Shown here piece after piece: positions 1 through 10,107 of a DNA stretch of 64,000 nucleotides; the stretch's first letter is position 1, and each line of letters starts with the position of its first letter. The stretch covers positions 372,001-436,000 of the forward strand of contig QNQO01000643.1 of the NCBI GenBank assembly GCA_003290165.1, read 5' to 3'. Both the position numbers and the translations under genes were made by a program. The notes under the pieces are model-generated. The model was given only the letters and a program-made list of their open reading frames with translations, did not search any database and was not told the DNA's origin. Origin of the DNA: Berberis thunbergii (Eukaryota > Streptophyta > Magnoliopsida > Ranunculales > Berberidaceae).

Positions 1-648
1 TGAGTGGAGGAAGTGGATCCATCAACAAAATTTGACCCCTAACAGAATTGTAGGCGTCGGTTAGCCCCATTAAGAACTTGATCGAGCGTTGAGTGTGGAC
101 ATATGCGAGAACGGTGTTTATGGTGTCACTTGTGCGTTTAGCAAAACCAACCACAACATCCAATTCATCCCATAAAGCCTTTAATTTGGTAAAGTAGGCA
201 CTCACATTCATCGCCCCTTGAGTGCATCCATGGATTTCAGATTCAATATGATAGATCTGCATGTAATTAGTTTGTGCATACCTTTGTTTCAAACCAGCCC
301 ACACATTATAGGCCAATTCACAGTACATGGCAGTTGCCTGGAGGTTAGGTGAGATGGCGTTGATGAGCCATGATTTCACCAAGTTTTTGCAACGATCCCA
401 TTGTAGTAGGTCATCATTATTGGTTTTGTCGCCGGGTTTTCTGGTAGATCCATCAACAAAACCTAATTTTTTTTAGCTTTGAGAGCCATGGTCATTGCTC
501 GACTCCATATGTTGTAATTGGTAGGAGTAAGCGGCTGTGAAACAAGAGTTACTCAAGGTTGATCGGAGTGGTGAAGAAAGTATGGGTGTTGGGGATTGTT
601 GTATGATGAGGGGGTTGTGTTTGAACCACTGTTTATAATGTCACCCAT
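1..648 (-). pseudogene. Ty1/copia retrotransposon gag, 5' part, decayed
   Basis: Read on the minus strand from an ATG at 646-648, the product begins MGDIINSGS and runs through blocks typical of plant copia Gag: HPYFLHHSDQP, LTPTNYNIWSRAMTMAL, LLQWDRCKNLVKSWL, and RGQILLMDPLPP at the window edge. Gag packages the element RNA. Two lesions are visible: an in-frame TGA (553-555, where GGA is expected after SDQP) and a one-base loss in an A/T run (467-474) that breaks the frame after MALKAKK. The gene runs off the left edge, so pol is not seen. It belongs with the PBS at 1318 and the LTR to its right. The family call is firm; the element is inactive. Confidence 0.85.
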
Positions 649-1317
649 GGTGGCCGCGGCTACGTAATGTACTGGTGGATCTAACTGATCCTTGGGGTGC
701 TAATAGCCTGATCTCTTTCTTTAGATGATACAAAGATAAGATTTTCTTGTTTCTCTGCTTTGCTTCACTTGAGCACAATAGAAGAGATGTAATGAAAAGC
801 TGAGGTTGATTCGAAGTTTAGGCTGATTCGATGCAATGAAAAGTCGAGGCTGATTTGAAGTTTAAGCCGATTTTATTGCAATGAATAGTTGAGGCTGATT
901 CGATGCAATGAAAATCTTAAGCTGATTCGAAGATCTTCTCTTGATGATGGATGACGATGGAGATGAGATCTTCTTCTTTGCAGAAAGCAATGTGAAAAGA
1001 GATATTCTTATTCAGAAAAGTTTTCATTCTTATTTGCAAAAAGCTTTCTTTCTTTGATGAGATTGATGATGTTCTGAGGATGTTTTGAGATTGATGATGT
1101 TCTGATTGCAACGTTTGATGATCGGATTGACTGCAATGGTTCGATGATATTTATGGGTTGATGATGCAGTGTGTATGTGTTGTGGCTGCGTGGAGAAGCA
1201 AATATGATGAGATTGTGTGGCTGCGTGAGGCGGTGTTTGGCGGTGCCTGTTAACTTTTAACAAATGAGAAGGATTATCGGCTCAATGGCTCGAGTTTAGT
1301 TAACTAGAGAAGCCTCA
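649..1317 (-). other. Untranslated leader of the copia element
   Basis: This stretch lies between the primer-binding site and the gag start. It has no convincing coding potential. It contains short imperfect direct repeats around GATTCGAAG/TTGATGATG (about 780-1,150), including several variants of 'gaggctgattcgatgcaatgaaaa' in pieces. Confidence 0.5.
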
Positions 1318-1328
1318 CTCTGATACCA
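1318..1328 (-). other. Primer-binding site (tRNA-iMet type)
   Basis: On the minus strand the sequence reads TGGTATCAGAG, the usual copia primer-binding site complementary to the 3' end of initiator tRNA-Met. It lies directly beside the LTR end and fixes the orientation of the element (leftward). Confidence 0.85.
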
Positions 1329-1329
1329 A

Positions 1330-1832
1330 GTAAAGAATTGTATTGAAATATTATCATGTTGATTCACTGACTGAATACAAGCTTATAAAACTAGCTCTAA
1401 CCTAATATTGTGGAGATAAGAAACCTAATACTTCTATTCTATTCTGACTTTCCTAACATATCCTATAACACTTTCCTATTCTTTTTTTTTTTGAAAGGCA
1501 AGCGCGGGGTATAAATGGGCTCCCCAAACCACTAAAAGAAAAAGAATAATCTATTACATTCGCATATACTTTCTACCACTCGCATCCTCAAATATGATTT
1601 TTTTGAGGTCCTCCGCAAAGGAGCTTGGAGTAACATCTATAAACTCAGCATTTGGCATTAAACTAGCGAGTTTGTCAGCTGCCTTATTCGTTTCTCGCAT
1701 GATATGGATTACCTTGCAGTCCTCGAACCCTTGCAACAGACTTTTAATTCGTCTTGTAGACTTTCCTATTCTGTAACATGGTATTAAACACTTTCCTATT
1801 CTGTAACATAGGTAGACTTTCTTTCTTTAACA
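1330..1832 (-). mobile_element. LTR of the leftward copia element, split by a LINE insertion
   Basis: The LTR is inferred from the PBS at its left edge and a TGTTAAAG start on the minus strand at 1832. Removing the LINE insertion (1,482-1,759) leaves an LTR of roughly 220 bp. Short repeats of TTTCCTATTCTGTAACAT occur inside. The partner LTR is not in the window, so the outer boundary is approximate. Confidence 0.6.
1482..1759 (-). mobile_element. 5'-truncated LINE (RNase H tail) inserted in the copia LTR
   Basis: On the minus strand this encodes the C-terminal end of a plant L1-type LINE RNase H domain (VIHIMRETNKAADKLASL, then SSFAEDLKKIIFED), a stop, a 3' UTR ending CGCGCTTGCCTTTC and a poly-A tail (a T run on the plus strand, from 1,482). 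A 13-bp target duplication, ACTTTCCTATTCT, lies at 1,470-1,482 and again at 1,760-1,772. The same protein end occurs at 20,434-20,640, so both copies belong to related families. All upstream domains are missing, as expected for 5'-truncated retrotransposition. Confidence 0.85.
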
Positions 1833-2855
1833 ACAGCCTTTGGAGGGAAGTCAGGCTAGTCCATCTCATTCTCTTCTATTTTTTTAGCGACAATCCATTA
1901 TTTGTAGATTCCCAAGTCTCGTAGAGTGTTTACCCCTCTAGAAAACCTCCTCTCAACTTGGGCTTATTTTCTAATATAAAAATTTTAAGAACAACTAGGT
2001 CCTCAAATCCTCCTCAGTGGAGTATTCCAACTTCGGACAATCACAGACGTGTCTTATCCAACTTACTAAAAAATTTAAAACTAGGACAACTTATAATAAC
2101 AAGGCGTTTCAAGGATGAGAGGTTTCTAAATGAAACCCCCCCTTTCTCTCCATCCTAATGAAACCAACTCAACACTAAGATGAATATATAAATTCGTTAG
2201 CGTAGTTAAGCTTTCTACTTCTAGAGACAGAGCTTTAACCTTTTACATCTAAAGATCGACAACCAATTGAGAGAGATAAGGTTTTGTACCTCCCCTTTTG
2301 GAAAAATAGCCAACTTAGTAAACTCTCGAATGAAATGTGTGAAAGTCAAGGGATGTCAACATATCCTCATACCATTTCATTGCATTTGGACATTTCTATA
2401 CTTTTGAAAGAAGAAAACATTAGTATTAGTCATTTCAGTTTGGGGCATTCTGTAAAAGTCAGATATTGAAAGCAAGGGAACATGTGATTCTCATGTTCAT
2501 GGAACTTCCATTTACACCATTGATACAAACTCTAATGGTGAATTTGTGAGTGAATTAGCTTAGACATAGGTGGTTCCCTCATGAATTCCCATGGGATAAG
2601 ATTTCATGCAACCAAACACACCCTAAGCTATTTCCTTAATGAATCCATTGTATCATTACTTTTGGGGTTTTATAACTTTGTATTTGTGTGCAAGTCCCCA
2701 ATTTATCTACGCATTCTTAGTATATTTAAGATTGGTTGTAATTACTTTACTACAAAATAATCCATAAATGATTACAAGTCATTGACCATTGAAATGGCCA
2801 CCTTTCCCATTCTCATTGCCTCGTGTCAAGCCAGTTGAAGACATAACCCAATTCC
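1833..2855. other. Left flank, no gene recognised
   Basis: AT-rich intergenic DNA between the copia remnant and the left end of CACTA-A. The short open frames here resemble no family I recognise and have no supporting splice or promoter signals. Confidence 0.5.
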
Positions 2856-2879
2856 CATCACTACAAAAAAAATCATTAA

Positions 2880-3975
2880 TAGCTACAGAAACTATCGAGT
2901 GTTTATTGATACTGTCGCTAATTATAAGATTTGCGACGGCATAAAACCGTCGCTAATGCTTTTAATACTGTTTCAACCAATAATTATAAAAATTTGTCGC
3001 TAAATATTTTGCGACGGCTTAAAACTTTTGCAAATTCTTGTATTAGCGAAGGTATCTTAGCCGTCGCTAAGCTTTACAAATAAAATTCATTAGCTACGAT
3101 AGAATACAGTAGCTAGTGGATTTTTTTTTAAAATATATATATCTAAAAAATACATTTAGCGATTGCACTTGTGCCGTCGTTAAGCTTTACAAATAAAATT
3201 CATTAGCTACGGTAGAATACCGTAGCTAATGGATTTTTTTTTAAATATGTGCCGTCGCTAAGCTTTACAAATAAAATTCATTAGCTGCGGTAGAATACCG
3301 TAGCTAATGGATTTAAAAAAAATACATTTAGTGACGACGCCGTCGCTAATCTTTAGAAATAAAAATTATTAGCTACAATAGAATATCGTAGCTACTGGAT
3401 TTTTTGAAAAAAAATATATACAAAAAAGTATTTAGCCACAGTAAATGAGTCGTCGCTAAGTTTTACAAATAAAATAAATATTTATCTACGGCAAACAAAC
3501 CATCGCTACGTTTACAAAGAATTTTTTTATTAGCGACGGCCTAAAACCGTCGCTAATTGATTTTTTTTTATTATAAACAAAAACATTTAGCTACGGGAAA
3601 AACCGACGCTAAGTTTATAAAGATTTTTTTATTAGCTACGGCTAAAAACCGTCGCTAAGCTTACAAAGATTTTTTGATTAGCGATAGCCCAAAACTGTGG
3701 CTAATTGATTTTTTTTAAATTATAAACAAAAACATTTAGCTACGGCAAAACACGGCCCAAAATCGTCGCTAATTGATTTTTTTTTAAATTATAAACAAAA
3801 ACATTTAGCTACGGCAATAAACCATCGCTAAGCTCACAAAGATTATTTTATTAGCAACGGCCCAAAACCGTCGCTAATTGATATTTAAAACAAAAACATT
3901 TAGCTATGGCAATAAACCGTCGCTAAGCTTACAAAGATTATTTTATTAGCTATGGCAAAAAACCGTCCCTAATTG
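2880..3975. repeat. Left subterminal repeat array of CACTA-A
   Basis: About twenty copies of short inverted motif pairs, TTAGCGACGGC... and ...GCCGTCGCTAA, with variants TAGCTACGG/CCGTAGCTA, are separated by T-rich and A-rich spacers. In En/Spm such motifs bind the TNPA-type protein and are needed for transposition. The opposing pairs could form hairpins. Confidence 0.85.
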
Positions 3976-3989
3976 TTTTTTTTATTTTA

Positions 3990-4300
3990 CACAAAAAATA
4001 GAACCTCATCTCAACTGTCAATAACACCCAAAAACTTTAGCTCAATCCAACGCGCTAAACCAAACCACGTCACCGATCTGCGTCAAACCAACTCAACCAA
4101 TCCCCTTCAATTACCTATCTCTTTATATAAATTTAAATTTTCTCTACCAACCAACTCAACCAAAAAAAATTTCTCAACCAAAAATTTTCTCTCAACCCGC
4201 AGAGAAGAAACCCACAGAAGAGAAGTCTGCCATGGCAGAGAAGACCCCAGCAGCAGAGAAGAAACCCAAAGCCGGGAAAAAACTCTTACTCGACACCCAT
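3990..4300 (+). pseudogene. H2B: Captured fragment: histone H2B promoter/5' UTR and N-terminus
   Basis: From about 4,196 the frame reads AEKKPTEEKSAMAEK then TPAAEKKPKAGKKL, the Lys/Ala/Pro/Glu-rich N-terminal tail of plant histone H2B. The sequence then leaves the H2B frame, so the globular histone fold is absent. Just upstream are CACGTCACCGATCTGCG-type sequence and TCTTTATATAAATTT, which look like a histone-gene promoter (ACGTCA element and TATA box), so promoter and 5' coding region were probably taken together. It lies just inside the left subterminal array, in the direction of the CACTA-A transposase genes. Whether it still drives transcription is unknown. Confidence 0.7.
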
Positions 4301-4856
4301 CCCGACCGCCTCCCTCTCCCCTCCCTTCCCCGCCTTTCCCTAGCTACAAGAGATCTCAGAGATCTCAGATATTCTGTTTGATATAAGGAGGATGACGGTG
4401 GTGCCGTGGTGGTACTATCTGTCGCTTATTCTCTACTCTCTATCGCCTCCGTCCACTCCAACCCCACCATCTTTTGCGTGCCTCTTCTTCTTCAGGTGAG
4501 AGATAAGGTTTAGTAATTCATAACCAAGGCTACCATTTGTCGAATGTTAAAATTGCATACATTTGTTGAATGTTCTTTTTACCTTATATAATGGTGGTTG
4601 TTACTTCACTGCGTGACTTATGCAAATGAGGCTCATCGAGGGGAAATGTTCTTTGTGACAATTTTTTTGAAAGAGAAGGCTTAGTAGCTCTTTTAGCTAC
4701 AGTTTCTTTGATATGGTATAAGTCGTCCCTACATCTTACCCATATTCTCTTTGACATTTTTACCGCATTCCAGTCAATTTTTTACTCTTTTTGACTAGGT
4801 GAAGTGCATTCGTTTTTATGCAGGGTGAAAGATTGTTTGATATTTATAAAACTTGC
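4301..4856 (+). other. Unassigned DNA with possible splice donor
   Basis: The stretch after the H2B fragment is C/T-rich, then intron-like and T-rich. A possible donor (CTTCAG|GTGAGAG, near 4,495) follows a short open stretch. No protein family is recognised. Confidence 0.3.
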
Positions 4857-4858
4857 AG

Positions 4859-4932
4859 ATGCTCTTCATCGGAGGGATTTCATGGGAGACAACAGAGGAG
4901 AAGCTCACGGAGCATTTCAACAATTATCAAGG
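4859..4932 (+). pseudogene. Captured exon: RRM RNA-binding protein (hnRNP-like)
   Basis: After an acceptor TTGCAG the frame reads MLFIGGISWETTEEKL then TEHFNNYQG. This is the start of an RNA-recognition motif with the RNP2 block LFIGGI, as in plant hnRNP/RNP1-like proteins (usual form K-LFIGGISWET-TE-L--HF--YG). Only the beta1-alpha1 part of one RRM is present, about 25 residues. The sequence then passes into a T-rich intron-like stretch and the next captured exon, from an unrelated gene. Confidence 0.75.
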
Positions 4933-4974
4933 ATTACTAACTCTTTATCATTTTTTTTCCTTTGATTGTTGCAG

Positions 4975-5051
4975 AAGCAACTCCCATATTAGTCTTTCAA
5001 CTAATGAATGTGAGAGGACTTAGCATTGCCCATGTTAAAAGCCACTTGCAG
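4975..5051 (+). pseudogene. Captured exon: GARP (G2-like) MYB-type transcription factor
   Basis: An acceptor GTTGCAG precedes a frame reading ATPILVFQLMNVRGL then SIAHVKSHLQ, followed by donor GTATGAG. This is the second helix-turn-helix half of the GARP/SHLQ MYB-like DNA-binding domain (usual form ATPK-VLQLMNVKGLTIAHVKSHLQMYR). One intact exon with both splice sites remains. It follows the RRM exon directly, so a transcript could splice exons from unrelated genes together. Confidence 0.85.
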
Positions 5052-5454
5052 GTATGAGAATGATTTATAAATTTTTTTTTATCATCTCCTTGATCTTACC
5101 CATATCCTCTTTGATATTATTACTGCCTTTCATTCATTTTTTTACTCATATCCTGCATCTTACCTATATCCTTCATCTTACTCATATCCTTTTTTTACTC
5201 ATATCATTTTTGTTTTTTGATCATCTCCTGCATCTTACCCATATCCTTCATTTTATTCCAGCCGAAAAATTGTTTCATTTCTTTAAAACTTGAGGACGCT
5301 TTGAATTTGGACGGAGAGAAAAATTTATTAAGATTGAAAAGGCATGGACACTCCGAATTTGTCTTTCCAAAATCCTTTTTGTTGTTTTTTGTTAAACCTT
5401 GATTCAAAATTGGTAAGTTTTAGTTTGTCCTTGATTATAAATCCATGTAAGTTT
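5052..5454 (+). other. T/C-rich DNA, no gene recognised
   Basis: Repeats of CTCATATCCT and CATCTTACCC (5,095-5,255) give spurious Leu/Ile/Phe-rich frames. No protein family is recognised. Confidence 0.4.
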
Positions 5455-5700
5455 TTTGCTTATGTAGCTACCTGAATCATATATATATAATATCAATTTG
5501 AGGTTGATAGAGTATAAACTTGTTTGGGATTTACAAATAAAAACACTTTGCTACGCTTTATGCCGTCCATAAGTGTTTATTTGAAAGAAATAATATATAC
5601 AAAAAATTTACTTAGCCATGGTATATTAACCGTAGCTAAGATTTACAAATCTTAGCTACAGTTTTTGCCTTCCCTAATTGATTTAAAAATAAATTACACA
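5455..5700. repeat. Internal copy of CACTA-A right-end sequence
   Basis: The stretch ATCAATTTGAGGTTGATAGAG (in part; 5,492-5,530) resembles 57,520-57,556, which leads into the right subterminal array. It is likewise followed by TAGCTACGG/CCGTAGCTAAG-type motifs (5,550-5,690). No terminal inverted repeat follows. It may be the remnant of a shorter CACTA-A relative or an internal duplication. Confidence 0.55.
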
Positions 5701-5719
5701 AAATAAAAACCTTTTGGCG

Positions 5720-6130
5720 CAAATAATTTTGAGAAACCCGTGTAGTTTTGTGAAGAGTGTATTGTAGAGGAAGAGTTTGAGAGGACGAAGCAATGAGAGG
5801 AAGAAGCTTTGAGAGGAAGGACCCTATTTTGAGTAGAAGAAGCTTTGGAAGAGTGATTTTGAGAGGATGAAGGTTTGACATCCCGCATCACAGTATTTTG
5901 AGAGGAATAAGCTCTGCGAGGAAGAACCCACGATTTTCAGAGGAAGAAGCTGTGCGAGGACCGTCGATTTTGAAAGGAAGAACCCTATTTTGAGAGGAAG
6001 AACCCTCGATTTTGAGAGGAAGAACCCGCTCCGCGTCACCTGCTGAGGGGCCTGGAATCCTTTTTTCATCCAAGCATTGGGCGCGAATTAGGAAGATCAT
6101 CTCATTCTTCATCTTCTTCAACTTCAAGGT
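5720..6130. repeat. Imperfect tandem repeat (GAGAGGAAGAA unit)
   Basis: A unit of about 22-27 bp built on TTTTGAGAGGAAGAACCC is repeated ten or more times with drift. The open frames seen here on the minus strand are by-products of the repeat. Confidence 0.7.
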
Positions 6131-6209
6131 GGGAGAAATTTGGGGTTTTTGTGCTCTATTAAAGGTTCAAGGTGAGTAAAAGTCAAATCTCTCACTTAGG
6201 TTTATATTA

Positions 6210-6366
6210 TTTTGCAAATTTTACCTAATCATATTCTTTGGTTTGTGAAAATTCTCTTATTCTTCTTATTCTTTGATGATGTTCTTGCTATGTTTGTTTT
6301 TGAGTTTTTGAGTAAAAAGTTCTTAATTTGGGTCTCTGAGTTTCTTTTTGTTTGTTTTCTAAATTA
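6210..6366 (+). repeat. Direct repeat, copy 1 (with 9,132-9,290)
   Basis: From CCTAATCATATTCTTTGG to TTTGTTTGTTTTCTAAATT (in pieces) this segment recurs at 9,132-9,290 with few differences. The 2.8 kb between the copies may be an insertion or a duplicated segment. Confidence 0.75.
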
Positions 6367-9131
6367 TGTACTGTAAAAGTGGCGAATAACTAATACTAAT
6401 CCAAACTCACAGACTTTTAGTCTAAAGATGAAAGTATAATTCTTCTAGGAAGTCAAGCTTGGTGTCTAAACCTTCCCAAGTCTGTTTTCATATATACATA
6501 CATAAGCTTTAGTTTTCAGTGTAATAGTATGATTGTAAAATTTCTTCCATACAATCAAAATATAATTTTCCAAGAATTCAAGATGGACATTTGCATTGTA
6601 AACATGTCGATATAATCAACAATTACGCCATGTGATATGTGCACTTGCATTAAGTTTCATACAGAACCCCATCCTTATCCATATGGCTGGCTATAAGATG
6701 AATAACAACCTTTCATTTGAAACACAATCCTCAATCTGATCATAGTTTATTTAGAGGACTCCCTTCCTGTTACTTCACCACCTTACTTTGGCAGCTTTTT
6801 TGCCAACATCTTAGTTCCTTAATACATTCATGAACTCAAGGCAGAATCGACTTTTTGTTTTTCTTCACCAAAGCTTATCTTCTAACTGGCCCTCCATCAC
6901 CACTCAGATTTGTGAGCCACTCCTAAAATTTTAGGGAGTTATAATATTTATTTGCTCAAGAGTCATGACTTTGAAAATGTTAAAGAGTTGCAACTCGAAA
7001 CGAAAAATGCTCGGACATTTTCAACTATAAACAAAATGGGAGTTGCTATTTGTGAAACTGTACAACTCTTCAAAATTTTGTGTCTGACATAAAACTATGC
7101 CAATATTATGAACTCAGCCTCTTTTAATCGAAATTTCTAAAGGGTCTGTTTACACCATTTATTTGGAAAAGAAGGGGAGTACGTCATTAATAAAACATCG
7201 ATAGACTCCCCTGTTTCTTTCCTCAATGGACAAGGTTTCCTTTTGTTTTCTAAACCAAGACTAAAGGTTAGCATTCCTACCATACAATGAAAATTCACAG
7301 TTTTAACTTTTTTTTTGTTGTTTTCTTTCATCTAAAGCAAAGAACCAACCCCTCTATCCCTGCTTTTGGTCAGAATTTCAATTGGCCCTACTTTGTCAAG
7401 AATACTTAAACATCTATACAAAAACTTACAAAAAGAGTTGATTTGTGTCACATTGTATAAGGTATAGAGTGCTCGAAAAGGAAATAAATAAACTTCCATT
7501 AACTCGATCACCTTTTACTTTGTCGGCCAGAATGAATCTGTGAAGGCTATTCTACCACTGCCAAAATCTTATCTTTCCCCTAAGGCCTAAGGTAAGTTGG
7601 TACTAGTGATTCTTGCCTTATGCATGGAGCTTGGAAACTTTGCTAAGCATGAGGAAAAGTAACCACAAGCCTCATGCATGCATTACTATGTTTTCCTACA
7701 ACAAGAAAGTGTAAAGGAAAACATAAAAAAAACCATGACCTACATACTACTAACTGCAACAATACTACAACATCCTCAAACCCAAGCCATGAGAGTTCAT
7801 TTCAAATGCCTTTCCTTACATGTTCAAATTTAGAAAAACTTTTTCATGGAGCTCAAGTGGTACTTCATGAATTATTAAATCTTCTTACAATCTATAGCAA
7901 TAGAAGTGGATGGTAGAATGAAGTCAGACTGTCCACACTTTTGAAGTATTTTAAGTGTACCAACCAATAGTGAAATGCTTGATTAGATTGGTTTTGTTTT
8001 GAAGTCAATTGAAAATTTTTTTGTGGTGATCCGAACTAGTGCGATATACACGATATAGCCTGGGGAATCAATCTATATGTCCTCTCGTCTTGACCCGAAT
8101 AAGCTTCTTTGATCTTGATTGGTTATGTGTAAACAAAATAAGGTATCTTGTAAAGGTCTTAGAAGGTCTTAAAGCATATACCATGAAGCAACATAGAGAA
8201 ATAGAAACATGGTGATGACCTTTCTTTGATGCTACATACATACATGCTTTTAACTTTAAACCTTCACTTCCAAATACAAAAGCCTTTTTGTTAGTGAAGG
8301 TGGTGAGAATATGGCACCCCTCCTCTCCAGTCACCTAGCCTCCCTTAAAACCTTAACCATTAAATTTGCACTCAAATTCTCTCTTTGCTTTTTATTTTAG
8401 TTTAAACAAACAAGGACAAAGGGAAATTGTTAAATTATAACCACAATCACGATTTTTTTCCTTTCTTTCTTTTAAGTACCTTGGCTTCAAGAGAAAATCT
8501 AAAGTTGTTTTTCATCTCTCACTTTACTTTATGGCATTCTTTATGACTATCATTGAGAAAGATGAAGGAATCTAGCTCATGGCTTACACAAGCATGTTTT
8601 CAGGATCTTTTTGACCATGTTAGTGCCTTGCTTTTCTTGCATTTTTTTTAATACTAGGTCATTCAAAATAAGAAAAAGGAGCCTGCATGACAATGCAAAC
8701 TTGTTATGAAACTAAGGTGTTCTCCAATAACAAATTATCAAACATAACATAAAGCTCATGCATTGAGCCCGCTTAGGGTTAATCATTTCAAATTTTCGTT
8801 TACTTCTAATTATTCTGCATTTGGCTTGGTTACTTTTTATGTGGAGTTGACATACTATAGAATCTAAACTTATGGAATAAAAGAACGACCAAGCTTCCAC
8901 AATCCAAAGTGACCTAGACGAGCAAAATAATCATTTATAAATTTCCCTCTGTTTAGAACGGTAATCACAATTTCGATTAAGTTACTGACTGAGGGTCCTC
9001 TGAGGAATCATAAGATTGTGGTGCACTCAGCACCGAAAGGCAATGTTATTTGTGTTGCCAAGGAATTAATGATCTTTATAACATTATTATGGGAGAATCC
9101 AAGTAGATAAGGAATTAATGTTAAAGAGTTG
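6367..9131. other. Non-coding DNA between the direct repeats
   Basis: No protein family is recognised on either strand. Short frames (for example 7,674-7,916 and 8,068-8,334) lack family features. Base composition is like that of introns or 3' flanks, so captured non-coding sequence is possible. Confidence 0.4.
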
Positions 9132-9290
9132 CAAATTTTTCCTAATCATATTCTTTGGTATGTGCAAATTCTCTTATTTTTCTTATTCTTTGAAGATGTT
9201 CTTGCTATGTTTGTTTTTGAGTTTCTGAGTAAAAAGTTCTTAATTTGGGTCTCTGAGTTTCTTTTTGTTTGTTTTCTAAATTTTATCATA
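9132..9290 (+). repeat. Direct repeat, copy 2 (with 6,210-6,366)
   Basis: Second copy of the segment at 6,210-6,366; see that entry. Confidence 0.75.
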
Positions 9291-10107
9291 TCTAAATACC
9301 ATTTTGTCTTATGTGGAATGGATAGAGAGGATGTTGTTGTTATGTTTTCTTCTCATATGTTGATTTCAATCAGGTATACTGTCATATGAGTGACTTTTTC
9401 AATAAGGAAGTAGAGTTGCAATTGAACTTTCTTGAAATTTTTGCCGAAAACTTGAAATTGGGTTTTGGTTATTGGTCTGTATGTTTCATGAAGAATCAAT
9501 GTTACATGTTAACACGAATTAGACGTCATGTCCTTAGATAAGCTCCAATACAAATAGCTGAAATATAAATAACTACGGAATCATCAAGACCTTTCATAAC
9601 GAACATCCCAACTCAGCAATATGAAGCAAATAGAGATATAATTCAGTATAGATTGATTATGACATACTAATGATTTCTTTAGTTTTTGTATATTAAAAAT
9701 TGAATGAAACATAAGAAAACAAGTTGAAAAAGAATATATACAACTACTTTGACAGAGACATGCCATAAGCGTGGAATAATAAATTATTAGCTAATGGTAG
9801 ATATGCCATAAGCGTGCATTATCCTGCTTGTTTCGTTTATTTTGAACTTTGGGTTCGTTTGATATATTTAGGTTGATCCCTCATTTGCATGGCTTTTAGG
9901 GATAGAGCATCACACAGAAATAACATATTTTGTTTGTAAAACCTTACAACAGCAAGCTTCAAATTTGAATAGCCGTAAAAGATAATGTATAATATATACT
10001 TGTTTTAATTTATCTTTTTAAAAGAATAAATTTTTGCTTTTCATAAATTTCAATTAATAAATTCAGCTTGATACAATTATCCAGGCTAAGTTAGATTCCA
10101 ACATGGA
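9291..10107 (+). other. Leader region upstream of the CACTA-A transposase
   Basis: AT-rich DNA with no recognised gene. It probably contains the promoter or 5' UTR/intron of the transposase gene, but no specific signal stands out. Confidence 0.35.

Noticed and set aside
5054..5407. Leu/Phe-rich and Lys-rich small proteins
   Set aside because: The frames follow T/C-rich simple repeats and show no family features.
2859..5700. A separate small CACTA element ending near 5,700
   Set aside because: Right-end-like repeats are present, but no TIR or CAT duplication follows. The far end at 58,206 fits the left end better.
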